Below, piece after piece: positions 51,827-61,467 of a stretch of 64,000 nucleotides of DNA; positions within the stretch are counted from its first letter, which is position 1, and every line of letters starts with the position of its first letter. Position numbers and translations under genes: made by a program. Location: assembly GCA_963759095.1 (NCBI GenBank), contig CAVWYF010000028.1:182746-246745 (forward strand). Direction: 5' to 3'. The stretch is from Anderseniella sp963759095. Lineage in GTDB: Bacteria > Pseudomonadota > Alphaproteobacteria > Rhizobiales > Aestuariivirgaceae. Under the pieces are notes generated by a model, which searched no databases, was not told the origin of the DNA, and saw nothing but the letters and a program-made list of their open reading frames with translations.

Positions 51827-53050
51827 TCAGTCGTTCCAGGCTGCGTGGTTTTCGCTTGGCGCGATGTGCAGCCCGTCATCATCGGTGTAAGGGTTGGCCA
51901 GGGCCACTTCCTCGTTCAGTTCCACGCCAAGACCCGGTTCCTTCGGCGGAATGACAAAGCCGTCTTCAAACTGCATCGGCTTCATCAGAATGTCGGCATG
52001 AAAACCGCCCCATTGTTCGATGCTTTCAAGGATCAGAAAGTTCGGCGAGCAGGCTGAAATCTGCACATTCGCCGCTCCTTCAATGGGCCCGCAATACAGA
52101 TGCGGCGCGATCTGCGCATAATGGGCTTCCGCCATGCCGGCAATCTTCTTGGCTTCCAGCAGACCCCCGACACGGCCCAGCGCCATCTGCAGGATCGAGG
52201 CCGCCCCCAGTTCCAGCACACGGGCGAATTCATACTTTGTGGTCAGGCGTTCACCGGTTGCGATCGGCACCCTGGTCGAGCGGGCAATCTTGGCCATCTC
52301 TTCCGGCATTTCCGGCGGGCACGGTTCTTCAAACCACAATGGATCGAAAGGTTCCAGGCGGCGTGCCATGCGGATTGCACCGGCGGTGGTAAACTGCCCG
52401 TGGGTCCCGAACAGCAGGTCCGCCCGGTTGCCGACGGCTTCGCGGATTTTCCGGCAGAACTGTTCGGAAATATCCATGCGCTCAAGGCTCGGCATGTGCG
52501 GGTCAAACGCCGTGTAAGGCCCGGCAGGATCAAACTTGACCGCCGTAAAGCCCTGATTGACATAGTGCAGCGCGCGTTCTGCCGCCACGTCCGGATTATT
52601 GTACACATCATTGCTGGGGTCGGTGTAGGCATAGGCGTCTATGTCGGCGTCTGCATACAGATATGTGTAGGAGCGCAGCCGCTCATGTACACAGCCTCCC
52701 AACAGCTCATACACAGGCTTTTCCACAGCTTTTCCACAGATGTCCCACATGGCCATTTCAATGCCGGACATGACACCCATCAGCGAAATGTCGGGACGGC
52801 CCGAATAGCCTCTCGTGTAGGTCCTGCGCCAGAACGCTTCGATGTGAAACGGGTCATTGCCCTCGACATTGCGCTGGAACACGTCCTCGATCATGGCCAC
52901 CACGACGTCGGGCGCAAAGCTGGCGGTGTAGACTTCGCCAACCCCTTCAATGCCGTTATCGGTCACCAGTTTCAGGAAAATGAAATAGCGCCCGCCACGC
53001 CGTGGTGGCGGATTGCCCACGACGAAGGTTTTCAGGCCGGTGATTTTCAT
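51827..53050 (-). CDS. Enolase superfamily enzyme (mandelate racemase / muconate lactonizing type)
   Basis: A 407-residue sugar-acid dehydratase or racemase candidate. Capping domain MKITGLKTFVVGNPPPRRGG, then the barrel with FTAVKFDPAGPY, the metal-ligand series in DLLFGTHGQF, WFEEPCPPEM and IATGERLTTKYEF, and the catalytic HLYCGPIEGAANVQISA. ATG at 53050 fits the family N-terminus. Probably dehydrates an acid sugar; the dehydrogenase and Rid genes downstream would process the products. Confidence 0.9.
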   Translation of the reverse strand: MKITGLKTFVVGNPPPRRGGRYFIFLKLVTDNGIEGVGEVYTASFAPDVVVAMIEDVFQRNVEGNDPFHIEAFWRRTYTRGYSGRPDISLMGVMSGIEMAMWDICGKAVEKPVYELLGGCVHERLRSYTYLYADADIDAYAYTDPSNDVYNNPDVAAERALHYVNQGFTAVKFDPAGPYTAFDPHMPSLERMDISEQFCRKIREAVGNRADLLFGTHGQFTTAGAIRMARRLEPFDPLWFEEPCPPEMPEEMAKIARSTRVPIATGERLTTKYEFARVLELGAASILQMALGRVGGLLEAKKIAGMAEAHYAQIAPHLYCGPIEGAANVQISACSPNFLILESIEQWGGFHADILMKPMQFEDGFVIPPKEPGLGVELNEEVALANPYTDDDGLHIAPSENHAAWND

Positions 53051-53136
53051 GCGGGTTGCGCTCCAGAACACAGTCTTGTCAGGCGAAGCTAGAGCACAAA
53101 CCGAAAACTGGAAACCGGTTTTACGACCGAAATGCC

Positions 53137-54520
53137 TCAGAAAGCGAAATCGCGGTAGACGCGGGTGACGTCACCATTCCAGTTGCCTTCGTACAGCGCC
53201 AGCAATTCATCGGCATTGGTTCTGCCGGACTGGGCGATTTCATCGAGGACATCGAGAAACTTGGCTTCCGTCTGCTCTGCCGGGCCCTGCACATTGCGGG
53301 TCTCAAGACCCGCCCGGCAGATGGCCAGCACATCGATGGCGACATCCTGCAGACGGCGACCGGCTATGGTTGCATCAAGACCCTTGACCGGCACGTCATC
53401 ACGCAGCGCCTGGCGCTGCTCCGCCGTCCAGTCCTTGACCAGGTCCCAGGCCGCATCCAGGGATGCCTGTTCATACAACAATCCGGTCCAGAATGCCGGC
53501 AGGGCGCAAAGCCTGCGCCAGGCGCCTGCGTCAGCGCCGCGCTGTTCGATGAATTTCTTGAGCCGGACTTCCGGGAAGATGGTGGTGAGGTGATCGGCCC
53601 AGTCCTTCATCGACGGTTTTTCACCGGGCAGTTGCGGCAGTTTTCCGGCCATGAAGGCACGGAAGCTTTCGCCGGAACAGTCCAGATAATCACCGCCACG
53701 ATTGACGAAATACATCGGCACATCAATGGCATAATCGACATATTGCTCGAAGCCGAAGCCGTCATCGAACACGAACGGCAGCATGCCGGTGCGGTCAGGG
53801 TCGGTATCGCGCCAGATTTCGGACCGGAACGTTTTAAATCCGTTTGGCTTGCCCTCGGTGAACGGCGATGCCGCAAACAGTGCTGTCGCGACCGGCTGCA
53901 AAGCCAGGCTGACGCGCATTTTCCGGCGCATGTCAGCTTCGGACGAGAAATCCTGGTTCACCTGAACCGTGCACGAACGCAGCATCATGTCACGGCCCAG
54001 ATTACCCTTCTTGGCCATGTATTCGCGCATGATCTGGTAGCGGCCCTTGGGCATCACCGGGATGTCTTCACGCTTCCACAGCGGATTGAAACCCAGCCCG
54101 AGGAAGCCGATGCCAAGCTCGTCACCCACTTCACGCACCTGCGCCAGGTGCTCATGCACTTCCTGGCAGGTCTGGAACACGTTTTCCAGCGGCGCACCCG
54201 ACAATTCAAACTGTCCGCCGGGTTCCAGTGAGACATTGCCGTAGGCAGCCGGATCGGTGAGACCGATAATCTTGTCGCCTTCCATGGCGGGCGTCCAGCC
54301 GAACCTGGCCGCAAGGCCTTCCAGCAGCGCCTTGATGGAGCGTTCACCGTCATAGGGGACCGGGCCGCAAGGTATCGGTGAGGAATGCGAATTTCTCATG
54401 CTCGGTGCCCAGGCGCCACTCGGCCTTGGGCTTGCAGCCCGCCTCCAGGTAAGACACCAGTTGTGCCTTGTCTTCGATGATGGCACGGGTCTCCGCGGTA
54501 TCTGGAACAGCCACACTCAT
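53137..54520 (-). pseudogene. gshA: Glutamate-cysteine ligase, one-base frameshift near the N-terminus
   Basis: First enzyme of glutathione synthesis (plant/proteobacterial GCS2 type). From ATG 54520 the frame gives MSVAVPDTAETRAIIEDKAQ to GTEHEKFAFLTDTLRPGPL and then stops. The rest continues in another frame as VPYDGERSIKALLEGLAARF through GNVSLEPGGQFELSGAPLEN, MMLRSCTVQVNQDFSSEADM and MYFVNRGGDYLDCSGESFRA. Removing one C from GCGGCCCGGTCCCC (near 54362) restores LRPVPYDGERS exactly. The rest of the gene (about 460 residues) is well conserved, so a sequencing error is more likely than decay. Confidence 0.9.
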
Positions 54521-54625
54521 GGGGAAAGTCCGCCTTAAATCAAAACACGCCGATCAGACCGAACGTGTGGTCAAACACATCTGCCGAACCTCTAGCGTGT
54601 GACTTCCGTCAAGGGCAAGTCAAAC

Positions 54626-55376
54626 TTATTTGTCCGCGCGCCAATCTCCCAAAACCGACTGCACCAGCGCCAGGACGGCAACTGCGGCGGTATCTGCGCG
54701 CATGATGCGTGGTCCCAGCGACAGCGCCACGACATTTGGCACTGCCAGGATCATGTCACGTTCTTCTTCGGAAAACCCGCCTTCGGGGCCGAGCAACACG
54801 GCCATCGGCCCAGGTTTCACCTGTTTCAGCGTGTCTATGGGGTTCGCCTTGCCGGCGCGCTCGTCGCAAAAAATCAAGGTGCGGTCATCCGGCCAGTTTG
54901 CCAGTACATCCTTGAGTTTTTCCGGTTCCGCCACATCCGGCACATAGACCATGTTGCACTGCTCAGCCGCCTCGATGGCGTTGGCGCGTAAGCGGTCCAG
55001 GTTGACCTTGTCTGCCACCGTGTGGCGGGTGATGACCGGGCGTAGCTGGCGCGCGCCCATTTCGGTTGCCTTCTGGGCCAGATAATCCAGCCGGGCCAGA
55101 CTTCAAGGGCGCGAACAGGTAATCAATGTCCGGCGGTGGCGTTGCCTCGCGCAGGCGCTCTTCACAGGTGACATGGGCAGCCTTGCGGTTGGCGTGGGAA
55201 ATCACACACTGCCATTCACCGTCTATGGCGTTGAACAGCCGAACCGCTGCTCCTTCGCTCAAGCGCAGCACGGTCACCAGATAATGCGAAGCCTCGCGTG
55301 ACAGCGTAAGTTCACTGCGCGCGGCTAGTGTCTGCTCACAATATAGTCGGGGCACCCGCCCCTGTGATCTGGCCAT
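54626..55376 (-). pseudogene. rsmE: 16S rRNA (uracil1498-N3)-methyltransferase, one-base frameshift
   Basis: RsmE methylates U1498 of 16S rRNA. From ATG 55376 the first frame covers the PUA-like domain (RVPRLYCEQTLAARSELTLS, YLFAPLKSG); the rest, from MGARQLRPVITRHTVADKVN to the SPOUT knot (VLLGPEGGFSEEERDMILAV, LSLGPRIMRADTAAVAVLAL), is in another frame. Deleting one C in TCTGGCCCGGCTGG (near 55100) restores LKSGRLDYLAQKATEMGARQ. Joined length is about 250 residues, normal for RsmE. Confidence 0.9.
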
Positions 55377-55951
55377 GACGTCTGCCTATCCTGCCTTGGC
55401 TGATGCTCGCAAGGCGCATCGCATTGCGGGCAGCGATCTGTTTTATCTTTGGTGCATTCAGTTCAACCGGTTTTCCGTCTGCGCCGAACGGCTGTTTGAA
55501 GGTGAAAACCTGATCACTGGCGCCATGTTCATGCATCTGCAGATGTTTCGCACAGGCCTCGCGCCAGGTGGGTGTATGATCTTTCTGCCACCCACCACAC
55601 CGCATAGGGCGGCCATTGCGGCGGCAACGAACCAGTCGCGGCCATGGCGCAATGCTTCTGCATGCAGGCCCTGATAGGCAAAGGCCATGGCCGATTCCAG
55701 GTCCTGCCACAAAGACAGCGTTTGCGGTGTCCAGCCGTCACCGCGTTCTTAACATAGAATTCCGGAAACACATACTCGCCCCACATGTCCGGGCCCGGTT
55801 CGTCCGGATACCCGGAATGCCCGAGATAGCCTTCGGCCAGCGGGACCGCAGCCAGAATCGGATCATTGCGGACATGAAACCCTTCATTTGCCGGATCATC
55901 CGCCGGTTTGGCAAACACCCCGAACGTGAACAATGCGAGCCTGCTGTTCAA
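55336..55951 (-). pseudogene. DUF3291 family protein with several frameshifts
   Basis: Family-like segments lie in three frames: MNSRLALFTFGVFAKPADDP to GPDMWGEYVFPEFYVKN; then GDGWTPQTLSLWQDLESAMA and HGRDWFVAA; then WPPYAVWWV; then KDHTPTWREACAKHLQMHEH and DQVFTFKQPFGADGKPVEL. Three indels near 55745, 55615 and 55595 are needed. It overlaps the rsmE start by 41 bp in the last frame. DUF3291 proteins have no known function. Either a decayed gene or a poorly resolved stretch of sequence. Confidence 0.7.
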
Positions 55952-56051
55952 AATTCCATTCCTTTAATCACCCATGCCTCAGCACAACATGTGTTGCCGC
56001 ATCCGTTTGATGGTTTCAAGACTGCTCCGATTGCGCTAACACTCGCACCCG

Positions 56052-56999
56052 ATGACGCAAACATCCAACAATGATGGCCGGGTGGCCGATGCGGTACGCG
56101 AACACTGGGCAGACAGGCTGCTGCCGCGCGCCGTTCGCCCCTATGCGCGCCTTGCCCGGCTGGAACGGCCGATCGGCTGGTGGCTTTTGTTGCTGCCCGG
56201 CTGGTGGGCCATCGCCATGGCCCAGACCGCATCCGGCGGCGGCATGGCGAACCTGTGGTATCTGGCACTGTTTCTCGTCGGTGCCGTGGTCATGCGCGGG
56301 GCCGGCTGCACGTTCAACGATATCGTGGATCGCGACTTTGATGCCGCCGTGGCCCGCACACGGTCGCGCCCGATACCATCGGGCCAGGTCAGTGTCGGGC
56401 AGGCAAAGGTTTTCATGATCGCGCTGTCGCTGACCGGTTTCCTGGTGCTGATGCAATTCAACTGGTTCGCCGTCGGCCTCGGCGTGTTGTCGCTGGCCAC
56501 CGTTGCCGTCTATCCGTTCATGAAACGCTTCACCTACTGGCCACAGGTATTTCTGGGCATCGCCTTCAACTGGGGCGCCCTGCTTGGATGGGCTGCGGTG
56601 CGCGGTGAACTGGAATTGCCGGCCATACTGATGTATCTCGGCGGCATCTCCTGGACACTTGCCTATGACACCATCTATGCGCACCAGGACAAGGAGGATG
56701 ACCTGGCCATCGGCATCAAGTCCACCGCCTTGAAGTTTGGTGCCGCAACGCCTAAATGGCTGACACTGTTTTTTGCGCTTACTTTCATACTGCTGTTTGC
56801 ATCAGGATTTTATGCAGGTGCCGGGATCATTTTCTACACCGGCCTGGCAGCCGCAGCACTTCACGCGGCCTGGCAACTGGCGCGGCTTGATGTGGACGAT
56901 CCTGACCGCTGCCTGATGCTGTTTCGCTCCAACCGGAATTTCGGCCTGATTGTGTTTGCCGGAATAATGCTCGACAATTTTTTGAGACTGCCATTATGA
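56052..56999 (+). CDS. ubiA: 4-hydroxybenzoate polyprenyltransferase
   Basis: Integral-membrane enzyme of ubiquinone synthesis, attaching the polyprenyl tail to 4-hydroxybenzoate. The 315-residue protein has eight to nine helices and both Asp-rich motifs: NDIVDRDFDAAVARTRSRPI and YDTIYAHQDKEDDLAIGIKS. Its stop overlaps the pmbA start (ATGA). Confidence 0.96.
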   Translation: MTQTSNNDGRVADAVREHWADRLLPRAVRPYARLARLERPIGWWLLLLPGWWAIAMAQTASGGGMANLWYLALFLVGAVVMRGAGCTFNDIVDRDFDAAVARTRSRPIPSGQVSVGQAKVFMIALSLTGFLVLMQFNWFAVGLGVLSLATVAVYPFMKRFTYWPQVFLGIAFNWGALLGWAAVRGELELPAILMYLGGISWTLAYDTIYAHQDKEDDLAIGIKSTALKFGAATPKWLTLFFALTFILLFASGFYAGAGIIFYTGLAAAALHAAWQLARLDVDDPDRCLMLFRSNRNFGLIVFAGIMLDNFLRLPL

Positions 57000-58336
57000 G
57001 TTCTTCCAATACCCTTTCATCTGCCGAGCAGTTTCTCGACCTGGCCCAAAAGGCAGGGGCGGATGCTGCGGATGTACTGGCCGTCAGCGGTATATCGGTG
57101 CAGGTCAGGGTGCGAAACGGTGCCACCGACAAGGTGGAGCGATCCGAGGCCACGGATTTCGGCCTGCGCGTGTTCGTCAATGGTGCAAGCGCCGTGGTGT
57201 CCGGTACGGCACGCAACACCGAGGATTACCGGACCCTGGCTGAACGTGCCGTTGCAATGGCAAGGATTGCGCCGCCTGATGCGTCCTTGAGTTTGCAGGA
57301 CACAAGCGGCAGAGCCGACGCGCCGGACAGGCTTGAACTTGCCGATGATGCCCAGCCCGACACCGAAACCCTGACCGGCCTGGCGCTGGCCGCAGAAGCG
57401 GCATGCCACGAGGTCAAGGGTGTCACCAAAACCGATGGGTCGGCTGCAAGTGCGGGGCATCGTGAAATTGCGCTGGTCACCTCCAACGGGTTTTCCGGCA
57501 ACTACCGGCGCACCGGCTATTCCATATCCGCGTCGGCAATTGCCGGTGAAGGCACATCGATGGAGCGCGACTACGACTATTCGTCCAAGGTGCACTTTGC
57601 TGATCTGGAAGACGCCCACGCTATCGGCAGGCGGGCCGGTGAACGGGCCGTGCGTGCGCTGAACCCGCGCAAGATGACCTCGCAGAAATGCCCGGTGATC
57701 TTTGAAGCCCGCCTGGCCAGTTCATTCCCGTCCCTGCTGGCACAGGCCGCCAACGGGTCAGGCGTGGTGCGCGGCACCAGCTTTCTCAAGGACATGATGG
57801 GACAACAGGTCTTTGCCAACGGCATCACCATTACCGACGAACCGCAATTGGTGCGTGGACTGTCTTCAAAGCCGTTCGATGCCGAAGGCATGATGTGCGA
57901 GGCATTCAACCTTGTTGAAGACGGTGTGTTGTCAAACTGGTTGCTGGACGGGCGCACCGCCGCCAAGCTGGGCTTGACCAGCAATGGCCGTGCAGCACGC
58001 TCGACCGCCGGGCAACCGTCTCCATCATCGACAAATCTCTGGCTGGCCAACGGCAGTGTTGCAGTGCCGGACATGATCTCAGGCGTCAGCGACGGTATCC
58101 TGATCACGTCCATGTTCTCATCCGGGGTCAACATGGTCACCGGCGACTACTCGCGCGGGGCTGCAGGACTGCGTATCGAGAACGGCGAGATAACCCATCC
58201 GGTCAGTGAAATCACCATTGCCGGCAACCTGAAAGACATGTTCGCCAATCTGACACCTGGCGATGATCTTGAGATGAAATCAAGCACCAACGCACCCACA
58301 TGCCTTGTGGAGGGAATGACCGTTGCAGGCGCCTGA
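56996..58336 (+). CDS. pmbA: TldE/PmbA family metalloprotease subunit
   Basis: A 446-residue partner of TldD (gene at 6823). As in TldE, the HExxxH motif is absent; family landmarks are GFSGNYRRTGYSISASAIAG, LLAQAANGSGVVRGTSFLKD and the C-terminal RGAAGLRIENGEITHPVSEI. The start overlaps the ubiA stop, and the next gene overlaps its end, giving a coupled ubiA-pmbA-cysQ unit. Confidence 0.95.
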   Translation: MSSSNTLSSAEQFLDLAQKAGADAADVLAVSGISVQVRVRNGATDKVERSEATDFGLRVFVNGASAVVSGTARNTEDYRTLAERAVAMARIAPPDASLSLQDTSGRADAPDRLELADDAQPDTETLTGLALAAEAACHEVKGVTKTDGSAASAGHREIALVTSNGFSGNYRRTGYSISASAIAGEGTSMERDYDYSSKVHFADLEDAHAIGRRAGERAVRALNPRKMTSQKCPVIFEARLASSFPSLLAQAANGSGVVRGTSFLKDMMGQQVFANGITITDEPQLVRGLSSKPFDAEGMMCEAFNLVEDGVLSNWLLDGRTAAKLGLTSNGRAARSTAGQPSPSSTNLWLANGSVAVPDMISGVSDGILITSMFSSGVNMVTGDYSRGAAGLRIENGEITHPVSEITIAGNLKDMFANLTPGDDLEMKSSTNAPTCLVEGMTVAGA

Positions 58337-59135
58337 AATCACATCAACCGGTCTCTGGCAGAAACAGCACGAACTGTTATGCGATGCGGTGCGCGAGGCC
58401 GGCGAACTGGCGCTGCGCATGTTCGAGGCCGGTGTCGACAGCTGGGACAAGACAGACGGCACGCCGGTGTCGGAAGCCGATCTGGCGGTCGACAGGTTGC
58501 TGGCAGCAAGACTGCGTGAAGCAACACCCGACTTTGGCTGGCTGTCGGAAGAAACCGTGCGCGAGGACGCGACACAATCAAAGGCAAATGTGTGGGTCGT
58601 GGACCCGATTGACGGCACGTCGGCATATCTGAGCGGCTCAAATCACTGGTGTGTCGGTGCGTGCCTGCTGTCACAGGGCCGGCCGGTCGCGGCCGCAGCA
58701 TTTGCACCGGCCCAGAACAGGTTCTACGAAGCCGTCCTGGGGGCCGGTGCCCGCCTGAACGGCAATGTCATGCAGGTAACCCACAAATCGGGGCTGGACG
58801 GTTCCAGGTTTGTTGCGCACAAGAGCGCCATCAGCCAAAGCAAGTGGAAATCCCCGGTTCCGCAAATCAACTGTGCCATGACGACATCTCTGATTTTGCG
58901 TCACTGTGTTGTTGCAACAGGTGAATATGACGGCGCCATTGCGTTCGGCAAAAAGCATGACTGGGATCTGGCTCCGGGTGATCTGATCGTGCATGAAGCC
59001 GGTGGACGCACGCTTGATCTTGACGCCAGGCGCTTCGTTTACAATCGCGCCGGCACGCGCCAGAACGGCCTCATGGCTGGATCAAAAGCACTGCTTGACG
59101 AGATCAGTGAACGGCTTCATACGGTTGCTGCCTGA
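58323..59135 (+). CDS. cysQ: 3'(2'),5'-bisphosphate nucleotidase / inositol monophosphatase family
   Basis: A 270-residue Mg-dependent phosphatase. Motifs: LSEETVRED, WVVDPIDGTSAYLSGSNHWC and the C-terminal HDWDLAPGDLIVHEAGGRTL. In this family and context it probably removes phosphate from PAP, the by-product of sulfate activation and of sulfotransferases such as the one at 20013; inositol phosphatase activity cannot be excluded. TTG at 58323 is the start, overlapping pmbA by 14 bp, with GGAGGG nine bases upstream. Confidence 0.85.
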   Translation: MQAPEITSTGLWQKQHELLCDAVREAGELALRMFEAGVDSWDKTDGTPVSEADLAVDRLLAARLREATPDFGWLSEETVREDATQSKANVWVVDPIDGTSAYLSGSNHWCVGACLLSQGRPVAAAAFAPAQNRFYEAVLGAGARLNGNVMQVTHKSGLDGSRFVAHKSAISQSKWKSPVPQINCAMTTSLILRHCVVATGEYDGAIAFGKKHDWDLAPGDLIVHEAGGRTLDLDARRFVYNRAGTRQNGLMAGSKALLDEISERLHTVAA

Positions 59136-59169
59136 AACAGCCGCCATCGAAAATACAGGAATCATGATA

Positions 59170-59421
59170 ATGTCCGAAACCGCCAAACAATCTGACCAGC
59201 TGCTTCACCTCGTGTTTGGTGGCGAGCTTGAGAGCCTGGACGGCGTGCGCTTCAAGGACCTTGAACATCTCGATGTCGTGGGCATTTACCCGAACTATGC
59301 CGCGGCAAAGGAAGCCTGGCAGGAAAAGGCCCGTGCCACCATAGACATTGCCGAGATGCGCTATTTCATCGTGCACCTGCACCGCCTGCTTGATCCTGAG
59401 GAGATAGGGTCAGCAGTATGA
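59170..59421 (+). CDS. DUF4170 family protein
   Basis: An 83-residue small protein: MSETAKQSDQLLHLVFGGEL, then FKDLEHLDVVGIYPNYAAAK and MRYFIVHLHRLLDPEEIG. This composition and its place after cysQ match DUF4170, common in Rhizobiales. I prefer the ATG at 59170 (AGGA ten bases upstream) to that at 59164. Function unknown. Confidence 0.82.
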   Translation: MSETAKQSDQLLHLVFGGELESLDGVRFKDLEHLDVVGIYPNYAAAKEAWQEKARATIDIAEMRYFIVHLHRLLDPEEIGSAV

Positions 59422-59423
59422 GG

Positions 59424-60438
59424 TCACCTTAGCTCTTCATACAGCCTGCCTGACATCTGGGCTGTCAGCAGCGGCAGACCGGCGTCAATCGCTTCGTCTT
59501 CATGCAACAGTTTGCGAATGTCGTCACAATCACGTTTCATCTGCGCAACCAGCGCATCAAGATCGTCAAACTTCCGGTCCGGCCTGATCATGTCGACAAA
59601 CTCGACAGTCAGTTCGTGCCCGTACAGATCGCCGTCAAAGTCCAGCAGAAAAACTTCCAGGAATACCCGGTCAGTATCGAATGTCGGGCGCCAGCCGAAA
59701 TAGGCTGCACCCATCAAGACTTTTTGCCTGTCGCCCGATATATCGCGAACCCGCACCGCGTAAATGCCGTGGCAGGGCTCCATGCCCGGATCCAGCATGA
59801 TGTTAGCCGTTGGAAATCCGATTGTGCGGCCGCGCTGATCTCCCTTGATGACATTGCCGATCACCGTCCAGCGATAACCCAGCTGGGCGTTTGCCTGCTC
59901 GATATTGCCGGCATGCAGCGCAGCACGTACCGAAGATGAGGAAAACGGCGATGTGCCGTCCTCACGGGTCACCTGATCCACAATGGTCACACCGAAACCG
60001 AACTGTTCACCCAGGTCCTGCAGCAATGACGGACTGCCACGCCTGCCCTTGCCGAAATGAAAATCATAACCCGACACAATGTGACTGATGCCGAGTGCAC
60101 GAACCAGATAGCGTTCAACAAAGTCTTCTGCCTCTACCGACGCGAGTTCACGATTGAAGGGAATGGCGGCACAGAAATCGACACCGAAGCTGCGCGCCAA
60201 CGCCGCCTTCAGACGCGGCGGCGTTAACCGGAACACCGGCTGCTCAGGCTGGAAAACCGATTTGGGATGCGGCTCAAACGTCACCAGGCCGGACGGTGAA
60301 CCGGCCTTTTCGGGCAACTTCAATGGCGGTTCCCGCCAATGCCTGATGGCCCAGATGCAGACCGTCAAAATTCCCTATCGCCACGCAGGCGCCTTTCAGC
60401 GCAGCCGCCACCTCGGTCTGATCAATCAATTCCAGCAT
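59424..60438 (-). pseudogene. ribF: Bifunctional riboflavin kinase/FAD synthetase, one-base frameshift
   Basis: RibF makes FMN and FAD. From ATG 60438 the frame reads MLELIDQTEVAAALKGACVA and IGNFDGLHLGHQALAGTAIE (FAD synthetase nucleotide motif); the rest continues in another frame with AGSPSGLVTFEPHPKSVF, IVSGYDFHFGKGRRGSPSLL and the kinase motif RTIGFPTANIML. One extra A in CGAAAAGG (near 60306-60312) accounts for the shift. Joined length is about 338 residues. ribF is normally essential and single-copy, so a sequence error is the likeliest explanation. Confidence 0.9.
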
Positions 60439-60560
60439 GTATCAACAATCCCGAACCTGCGGCATCCAGCAGATCCCGATCAGCGGGTTCATGCGATGTC
60501 GGTGTGGCGTGTTTGCGCAAAAATGACATGATCGGCAACCTAAACCAAAGCAAGTGATTA

Positions 60561-61445
60561 TTACCACACAAGTCCGGCGGCCACGCCTGCCACCCGCAGC
60601 CCCGGCATTGTGGCGGTCAGTTCAACAGCAATGGCATGCGCATCTATGCCGCGATGATCATCTGCATGAATGCCCCCGGTAATAAAGTGAACGGCCAGCT
60701 CATTGGCGCGGGCCCCTTCAATATCGGTTGGCAATCCATCCCCGATCGCCAGCACCTGTGACCGCTCAATATGCCGTTTCAGGATGTCGCCGGCACGCTC
60801 AAGCGCCACCTGATAAATCGGCGCGTACGGTTTGCCGGCCATTTCAACCTGGCCACCAAGTTCTGCGTAAATGTCTGCCAGTGCCCCTGCACACGGGTAT
60901 AGCTTGTCGCCAATCCCAACCACACGGTCAGGGTTGGCACATATGAACGGCAGGTTTCGTTTTTGCATTTGCGACAGCATGGGACGGTAGTCATCAGGCG
61001 CTTCCACCCTGCTGCCGTCACGGCCATCATTGTTCAATCCTGTACACAATACAGCTTCAGCTTCATCCAGTGTGGTCCAGTTAACGGGCAATCCTTCCAG
61101 CAGGCTGTTGTCTTCGTCAGGGCCCAGGTGAAACAGGTTGCTCCCGGCCCTGCGCCTGACCAGCTCACGGGTTACATCACCGGAACTCACCACCGCATCA
61201 TATGCGCTGTCCGACACGCCGAAACGGTGCATTTGCGGCACGATCACGTGACTGGGCCGGGGTGCATTTGTGATGAGAACAACACAGCCGCCGCGCTCGC
61301 GGTGCCGGATCAGTGCCTCAGCTGCTGCAGGATAGACCTGGCGGCCGTCATGAACCACCCCCCAGACATCACACAGCCATACCGGGTAGGCAGCACTCAG
61401 ATCGCGTGCCGCTTCGGCAACTGAAAAAGAACTGTTGGTGGACAT
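60561..61445 (-). CDS. TIGR01459 family HAD-superfamily hydrolase (subclass IIA)
   Basis: A 294-residue hydrolase. Motif I is VWLCDVWGVVHDGRQVYPAA, where the nucleophile Asp is present; LITNAPRPSHVIVPQM is motif II; GKPYAPIYQVAL and LAIGDGLPTDIEGARANELA are motifs III and IV. The opening DVWGVVHDG is characteristic of this alphaproteobacterial group. ATG at 61445 (MSTNSSFSVAEAARDLSAAY) is chosen on similarity; the frame extends 39 codons upstream into the preceding gene. Substrate unknown, possibly a sugar or nucleotide phosphate. Confidence 0.88.
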   Translation of the reverse strand: MSTNSSFSVAEAARDLSAAYPVWLCDVWGVVHDGRQVYPAAAEALIRHRERGGCVVLITNAPRPSHVIVPQMHRFGVSDSAYDAVVSSGDVTRELVRRRAGSNLFHLGPDEDNSLLEGLPVNWTTLDEAEAVLCTGLNNDGRDGSRVEAPDDYRPMLSQMQKRNLPFICANPDRVVGIGDKLYPCAGALADIYAELGGQVEMAGKPYAPIYQVALERAGDILKRHIERSQVLAIGDGLPTDIEGARANELAVHFITGGIHADDHRGIDAHAIAVELTATMPGLRVAGVAAGLVW

Positions 61446-61467
61446 GATACCAGTTAAAACAAAGGAA

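Noticed and set aside
52100..54231. Long plus-strand frames opposite the enolase-superfamily and gshA genes
   Set aside because: Codon pattern and composition are those of antisense reading in GC-rich DNA; the minus-strand genes are clear family members.
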